A stretch of 64,000 nucleotides of DNA from Pseudisothecium myosuroides (taxonomy: Eukaryota > Streptophyta > Bryopsida > Hypnales > Lembophyllaceae). Below, piece by piece: positions 58,501-64,000 of the stretch (within the stretch, counting starts at the first letter, position 1; the number at the start of each line of letters is the position of its first letter). Under the pieces are notes generated by a model. It saw nothing but the letters and a program-made list of their open reading frames with translations, was not told the origin of the DNA and ran no database searches. The position numbers and the translations under genes were made by a program. The DNA lies in assembly GCA_951799445.1 (NCBI GenBank), contig OX637293.1, positions 8,432,001-8,496,000 of the forward strand, written 5' to 3'.

Positions 58501-60903
58501 ACCAAAACGATAGCACTATGTCACACCTCGAGGACTGACTCAATCAACCCCTAAAATGTGGTTAAGCTAAGTCGTTTGAAGTAAATCAGCATAAGAACCG
58601 ATTTAGCATCGTTAGTACCTCTTGGAGCTTCCATGGACGTACCAGACCTTCAAGGCCTATGTGCTGGGAGAAATAATTAATCACTGCAACATAGTCCTTC
58701 CCTCGAGTACCATGATCGATAGGAACCATGGTATTCCTTTGACGTCTATCTCAAAGTCGATATATAATTCCAGACTGAAGAATAGGAGTTAGGTTACCAA
58801 TAATTATTACATAGCTTCATAACTCAACGTCCCTCATGCATTCGTGCTATATCATCAAAAACATGTCATGATTGAGATGACTTCTATTAGAAAGGCAGCT
58901 ATCGCCGGGAAGGGAAAAGCTCGGAAGGATTGATTTGTCGAAGACAGCGCACGTAAAAGAACGAAAACATACGCCGTGCATATTGATATTTGATCAAGGA
59001 ATGAAGCAGGTTGACTAATATTGTACACTTCAAAATTTCATGGCAGAGAAGTATCAGAATCAGAGCTTGCGTTAATTTGCAGCAGATGAGAGGTAGTGCT
59101 CCAAGGTTACATGATCTAACTACAATACGTTAGTGATTCTCTATCAAGTGTCGCAAATTCGTTATATCACATGCATCACATCACGTCAGCCCGTAGAATA
59201 GAATGTGGAGTTTGAATTGAGTTTCGACTTAAGCACCTGAGTTAAAGTTTCGCGCGTGCATTCGATCGACGATCACTTTGGCTCGAAGTGAAAGGCGCTG
59301 AAGTGATATATTGAATTAGGTAGCATCAATCACAGCAGTATACCGAGGCGGGAAGAGTAGAGTGAAAAGAAATACACCCTCTAGAGCCGTCCAGACCTGA
59401 AACAAACGAACACTGCGGGTTATGATCAAAATATTGAAACCCTAGGTTGAAAAACAAATTTGCCCCTGAATAATATGAACACACTTCGATGGTCTCTTAG
59501 GCATGAGGTACAGTACATATATATGCTGCTCACAAGGGGTAGCGAGTCGGGTTGCGAGCATAGTACGACTGCGGCGACATACAAAGCAACATGCCAAGTG
59601 CACCAGCAGCACTGCTATTCATGAACACCAGCATGCAGACCAGCAGCAGCAAGACCTAGCATTTACTTGACCCCGACGCTAGGCTGCCTATCCTCATGTA
59701 AAACCTTGCGTTACACTGACTCTCGGCACAGTTGAATCTCGGGACTGGCACATTCGACGAATGTAACGCAGAGTCTTTTAATAAATTGCAGACTAGATAG
59801 AAACTTAGGATTTCTTCATCGTCGCCTCCAAGAACTGCACAGCATTAAGGTAATAGCAAAACATGATTTTATGGCGATCATGTACAATGATTTGTCTACA
59901 ACTTGCCATTTGTAACAAGAACAAAGAAAGAACCTGCAAGAACGCAGAAAGAATGCTCGCAAGACCGGTTCCTAATCTGGATGTAGAAGCATTGATCGCA
60001 AACGACCACAAGAGCTTGCAAATTCCCTACAAGTCGTCTCAGTGCTTCAATCAGTTTCGATTCGCAAGTATCAATGTGCAATGTCGATCTAAGCACAAGA
60101 CTACCTATAAGTTCGATGAAACAGCAACGCACTCTTCTTCCCTTGAAGTAAGTTAAAGTGCAACCGCGTCTCGGAACAGTCCGCGACTTTATGAGTAACG
60201 ACAGATTGCAATGAAAACAAGAACGTGCCTGGCGGTGTTTTGTAATGTGAAACACACCTGACGAATCAACGGAAATTAAATTGAACGCCGAGAGAAGTGT
60301 AAGTTATCATTATCTCTTCCTCCTCTCTCCCCCGCGCGCAGCTTCCGGTATTGCACGCCAGAGATCACCCGCACTTCCTAGGAAAGAACCGATCCTGACT
60401 GACAGAATCGAAGCGACGGAACTCCACGCCACTGTTCAGGAGCGCACGAATAGGACATGACGGAACTTTAACAAAAAGCTTGTCCGACAAGCCTCAGATG
60501 CTCAGTCTTCCTCGAAAACAAATCAAAAATCTGAAGAATTCTACCGTGACAAAAAAATCTTTTAACCAAGAAGCAAAACGAAGCACAGCAAAATTTCAAG
60601 AAGACGGACTGACCGACTGCGACAAAAATCGTGAAACGAAAAAAACAAAACGTAAGATCTTAAAAATTGCAGAAAACATCAAATTCCAAAAGAAAAAACA
60701 GTACAAAATTCATTAAAAAAAAAATTGGTTCTCACACGCAGTAATTAAACTCCTGACGAAGAAATCGATTCGCAACCACCACAAGGAAGAAAATGAGAGC
60801 TCAGGCAATCACGGCGAACTGAGCTCTGACAAGCATGTTCGTGTAGCAAGAGGGACTGCCATTGGAGGGCCGCGGAGCGTAGGGGCTGCCGGCACCTATA
60901 TTT
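55584..60903 (-). other. Repeat-free upstream tract of the bHLH gene
   Basis: About 5.3 kb with higher GC than the surrounding intergenic DNA, no long ORF and none of the window's TIR families. ORFs at 55801-56082, 59805-60011 and 59896-60255 (minus) and 59863-60156 (plus) have no family motif. Possible splice sites occur (for example an acceptor before 55615). It most likely holds the promoter and a long, possibly intron-containing 5' leader, but exons cannot be proven from sequence. Confidence 0.4.
60895..60903 (-). promoter_or_regulatory. Possible TATA box for the bHLH transcript
   Basis: On the minus strand AAATATAGG is followed about 30 bp on by GC-rich sequence and then pyrimidine-rich leader-like DNA. 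It lies about 5.3 kb before the bHLH ATG. Weak evidence; A/T-rich motifs are common here. Confidence 0.2.
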
Positions 60904-61259
60904 GACAGTACTGATCCCCGGCACAGGAGCCGCAACTGAACTCACTCAGCTTTTCTTTTTCTTTAATTTTTTTCCCCCTGAAAGTTTTGAAAGGTTTCTT
61001 TATTAGTAGTAAGTGGTATTTTTTAGAAGTTTTATTACTTGAGAGCCATCTGTCATATGGTAAGAGCTAATTCATACTTTGCTTATCATGATTATTCAGG
61101 TACTCTGATTTATCGTTCCAGTGACGGTGCAATGAATATCAGTTCAAAGAGAGAAAATAAAAAATAAAAAACCACTGTGGAAATTGGTACAAGTTTGCAC
61201 TATTTTAAATAATAACAGTACAAATTGTGGAAATTTATGAGGTGAAATAGATTTATAAA
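60904..61259. other. AT-rich spacer upstream of the bHLH leader
   Basis: No ORF or repeat of note. Any distal promoter of the minus-strand gene would be here. Confidence 0.3.
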
Positions 61260-61514
61260 CTCAACATGGCTGGGGTGAACTGACCCCCTTGCTCGGCCTC
61301 AAGGGGAAACCCTGAAATTTTTTTATTTGCAAGGCATGATAAAATTTGCAAATTCTGAATTCATATTTGCAATCAGAGGCCCCAAATTAGCTAGGAATGG
61401 TCTAGAACATACCCAAGAGACGGCTCAAAATATGGGGCTTTTTTTCCACATGCACCCCTTGGAATGAATTGGGAGGCTGAGCGAGGGGGCCAGTTCATCC
61501 CAACCCTCAACATG
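61260..61514. mobile_element. Mutator-like MITE N (237 bp) with perfect 9-bp target duplication
   Basis: The element is 61269-61505, flanked by CTCAACATG at 61260-61268 and 61506-61514. The left end GCTGGGGTGAACTGACCCCC pairs with the right end, which inverted reads GGTTGGGATGAACTGGCCCC; the match runs about 33 bp through GCTCGGCCTC / GCTCAGCCTC. No coding capacity. A 9-bp duplication is typical of Mutator-like elements. Confidence 0.85.
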
Positions 61515-61601
61515 CTGTGAGTGAGAAAAATGATTTGACTTTGATTATTCTTTTTAATCCAACCATAACATCGTGTAGCTATCATTTTTCTTTGAAGTAA
61601 A

Positions 61602-62261
61602 TTAATCCCTAAATGCCCGAGGCACCAAATTTTGGTGTCGACGATACTTTGAAATTAAATAAAATCTAACCAAGTTGCTATTTTTAGTAGTTTAGATTCT
61701 TGAAAAATTCTTTTTGAAGTCTAGGTTTAGCATCAAAAATCTAATTTTGAAAATGATCGATTATGATTTTTCTATTCTAGATTTTGTACAAGGGTGTCCA
61801 TTGCTATCATTTGACTTTCCGTATTGTTGAGGGCTCTTGGAAATGAGCCTCAAATACACTAGATCTTGGAGAAAAAATCACATTAAAAATTCATTTAAAA
61901 AAATTGTAGAATAGATTTTGAAAAGCCATAGATTGATCGGGGTTATGCATGTTAGGCCCTTTAACTTCATATTTTTTTGGGAACCAACTTTTTAAATTGA
62001 CATGTGAATTGTGAAAAGAAGATTGAAAGACTTCAAATCACTTTCATAGGTTTAACACCCTCATGATCAAACACCCTAATCTTTCAATCCATAAGTGATA
62101 TTGTTTTGTTTTTTTCCTATATGATCTCTAACATGTCTAATTTGAATTTGTATGGTTACAATTTAAAAAAAATTGATACAACTTATCAAAATGTTGTTTT
62201 TTTGCTCAATTTAGAATAAATTTTTAGAAGCTCAAATAGGCCTTGGGCATTTAAAAATTAA
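61602..62261. mobile_element. TTAA-ended TIR element, family C, copy 3 (660 bp)
   Basis: It starts TTAATCCCTAAATGCCC and ends GGGCATTTAAAAATTAA. Collinear with 13002-13698, sharing TTTGGTGTCGAC-like, CTCAAATACACTAGAT and GACTTCAAATCACT strings. It lacks the nested A element found in copy 2 and so supplies an approximate empty site (CCATAAGTGATATTG, about 62090). Confidence 0.8.
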
Positions 62262-62364
62262 ATGTATTTAACGTCTTTAAAGGACTAACAAGCCCACTTT
62301 GTGTTTTTCTAAACCTTTGTCAAACTCTATTTGGAAATTTTTGTATAAGTCCTTTTAAGATAAA

Positions 62365-62628
62365 ATGATAAACGCTAATCACCCTAATTTACGTGTGATA
62401 AATATTGCAAAAGTTAGAAGGATTTTTTTATTTCAATGTCAAACAAGGTGGCTTAAAACCAATTGTAAAAGAATGTTAATTATTATTTCTGGATTGTATA
62501 GATTTATACCTACTCAAAAACGTTTGAACCATTCAATTCCAAAGAATGAGCTGAAAGTTGTGAGGAGTTTTATTTGGGGTGCAATGAAGGTAGAAAAAAC
62601 ATGTAAAGTCTTTTGCACTCAATTTTGA
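62365..62628 (+). other. Unrecognised 87-codon ORF
   Basis: An open, Lys/Arg-rich frame beginning MINANHPNLRVINIAKVRR and containing RMLIIISGLYRFIP. A stop lies three codons upstream, so it is either complete or a fragment. No family recognised. Its coding-like look resembles the fragments at 47308-48421, which also lie near a family A element. Confidence 0.25.
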
Positions 62629-62929
62629 AAATTTTCAAATAAAAACAAAAAATAAAATATATCAGTTGTTTATTAGAGCATTCTCACCATTGGAATTAAC
62701 AATTTTCAATTTTTTGTAAAAATTACTATTAGTTTAGTTTAGTTTAGTTTTTTCCCAATACCACCTTCTACTTTATAATTCTTTCAAAGATAAATTTGAA
62801 TTTTTTTTGGATTAATTTATTTTGTATATTTTCAATTTATTTTTAAATGTATTCATCACATCTACAAAACCATTTAATAAAGTATCTTTTAGTTTATTTT
62901 AGTATCAATTGAATCCAAATTTAGTTTCA

Positions 62930-63283
62930 TTAACCCCTAAAGGACTATTGCCTTTTCGGAGGACAAATGGGATTTTGGGCAGGTACCTATGGGCTGAATT
63001 TTTTTCCTGATTTTTTGAATTTTTTTTTGAAGATAGAAAAATTGATTTACTTTGTGGAATTTTTTTTTTCTAATTGGTGCCCGAGAAAAAAAATTATGCC
63101 CAAATAAGCTCAAAACAGGGGATGGGGGGTACTAAAAAAATATTAAAATATTAAAAAAATAAAATCTCATAGACTATATTTTTGCCTACATGTAAAGCTT
63201 TTATTCATTCCTTTTGAATTTGTTATGAGAAAGTTATGGACAATCTTGATTTTTGGGCAATTAGAGCATCTTCTTGAAAACAC
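62930..63283 (+). mobile_element. TTAA-ended TIR element, family A, copy 4 (truncated)
   Basis: It starts TTAACCCCTAAAGGACTATT and follows copies 1 and 3 through GAGCATCTTCTTGAAAA, where another sequence replaces the remaining 500 bp or so. An A-like block (TAGAGCATTCTCACCATTGG) also lies upstream near 62680. Confidence 0.75.
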
Positions 63284-63418
63284 TACAAGAGAAAGGGGTG
63301 TTTTACATGAGTTTTTAAGTATATTCCTAGACATAAGATTTTAAGTAATGGTCATTACTTAAAATCTTAAAGGCCGTTACTTAAAATCTTACGTCTAGGA
63401 CTATATTTTAAAACTTAC
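63284..63418. mobile_element. CACTA-like transposon terminus
   Basis: It starts CACTACAAGAGAAAGGGG, close to the CACTACAAGAAAA terminus of plant En/Spm (CACTA) elements. Subterminal AAGATTTTAAGTAA occurs in direct and inverted form, which is typical of these elements. The opposite end is not seen before the next TTAA element. Confidence 0.55.
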
Positions 63419-64000
63419 TTAACCCCTAAATGCCCAAGCCTTTTCAAGAGTGTTTTGACTATGAAAAAAGAGCATGGGCTTATAGTTAACCCCAATGAAG
63501 CAAATTGTATTTTTTTCAAAATCTAACCGTATAGATGTTTGAAGAGCTTGATTATTAGTATGCATACCAATTTTGAGTGCGAAATTGCATAGGAGTTGTG
63601 AGATTATAACAAGAGAAATGTATGCTTTCTATTTTTAGTATGCTGCCATGTTTTAGAAATTTGCATATAAAAGTTTTTTGAGATGGGAAGTGACATGAAT
63701 GATTACAAATAATGTTAGCACACTAAAATGCACTTTCAAAAAACTTAATTTCACATGAAAAGCTATCAAACTTATTACACAATCCACCTTGCAATTGGTA
63801 AAATGCAATTTTTTTTATAAGTATAAATCGCAAATAACTCCAAATCAATACTTGCATGTTTAAATTTTCAATGGTGAAAATCATGAAAACAATTTACTCT
63901 TTCCATTGGGACCATTTTCAAAGCAAATGGATAAGTACAAGTTTTTAGATCTCAAATCAAGTGAATTTGACAAAAGTTGGGAAATGAAGTAAAATTAGGA
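63419..64000 (+). mobile_element. TTAA-ended element running off the window
   Basis: It begins TTAACCCCTAAATGCCC like family C, but the interior differs (ATCTAACCGTATAGATG, TTTTGAGTGCGAAATTGC). Only the left part is present; the right terminus lies beyond the window. Confidence 0.5.

Noticed and set aside
59863..60255. Overlapping plus and minus ORFs of 97 and 119 codons
   Set aside because: No recognisable domain on either strand; more likely leader or promoter DNA of the bHLH gene.

Overview
This is nuclear DNA from a land plant. Three genes can be built exon by exon with GT-AG introns: a meiotic recombination factor (MND1), a tandem pair of steroid 5-alpha-reductase-family enzymes, and a bHLH transcription factor with an ACT-like tail. 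The rest is AT-rich intergenic DNA full of short inverted-repeat transposons and worn retrotransposon pieces. The mix fits a plant genome, but the sequence alone does not fix the lineage. No tRNA, rRNA, CRISPR array or bacterial-type operon is visible.

Layout. 0-3.1 kb: a fold-back repeat, then the MND1 upstream region. 3.1-5.9 kb (+): MND1, ten exons. 5.9-9.3 kb: AT-rich, with an Emigrant/pogo-like MITE. 9.4-26.9 kb (+): a head-to-tail segmental duplication. Each unit carries one reductase gene with two coding exons and one large intron (2.27 kb in copy 1, 5.41 kb in copy 2). The intron of copy 2 is longer mainly because several TIR elements landed in it after the duplication. 27.6-38.9 kb: the ruin of one Ty1/copia element (PBS, gag, pre-integrase/integrase, RT, RNase H), split by nested elements. 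38.98-40.5 kb: a (TA)n tract followed by about 13 diverged copies of a roughly 105-bp tandem unit. 40.5-53 kb: AT-rich, mostly unrecognised, with TIR elements. 53.05-55.58 kb (-): the bHLH gene. 55.6-60.9 kb: a less AT-rich, nearly repeat-free tract upstream of it, probably leader and promoter. 61-64 kb: more TIR elements and one unrecognised ORF.

The strongest theme is the TIR elements. Families called A, C and E here all start and end in TTAA followed by CCC/TCC-type ends. The two reductase copies act as a natural before-and-after experiment: they show which insertions came before and which after the duplication, and for one element they give an approximate empty site. Other elements have clear 8-9 bp target duplications (families F and N). 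Several are long near-perfect hairpins that could give dsRNA if transcribed, including two oppositely oriented A elements inside one intron.

The genes do not form an obvious pathway. MND1 acts in meiosis, the bHLH resembles tapetum/spore-type factors, and the reductases are ER lipid or steroid enzymes. Their closeness is probably chance.
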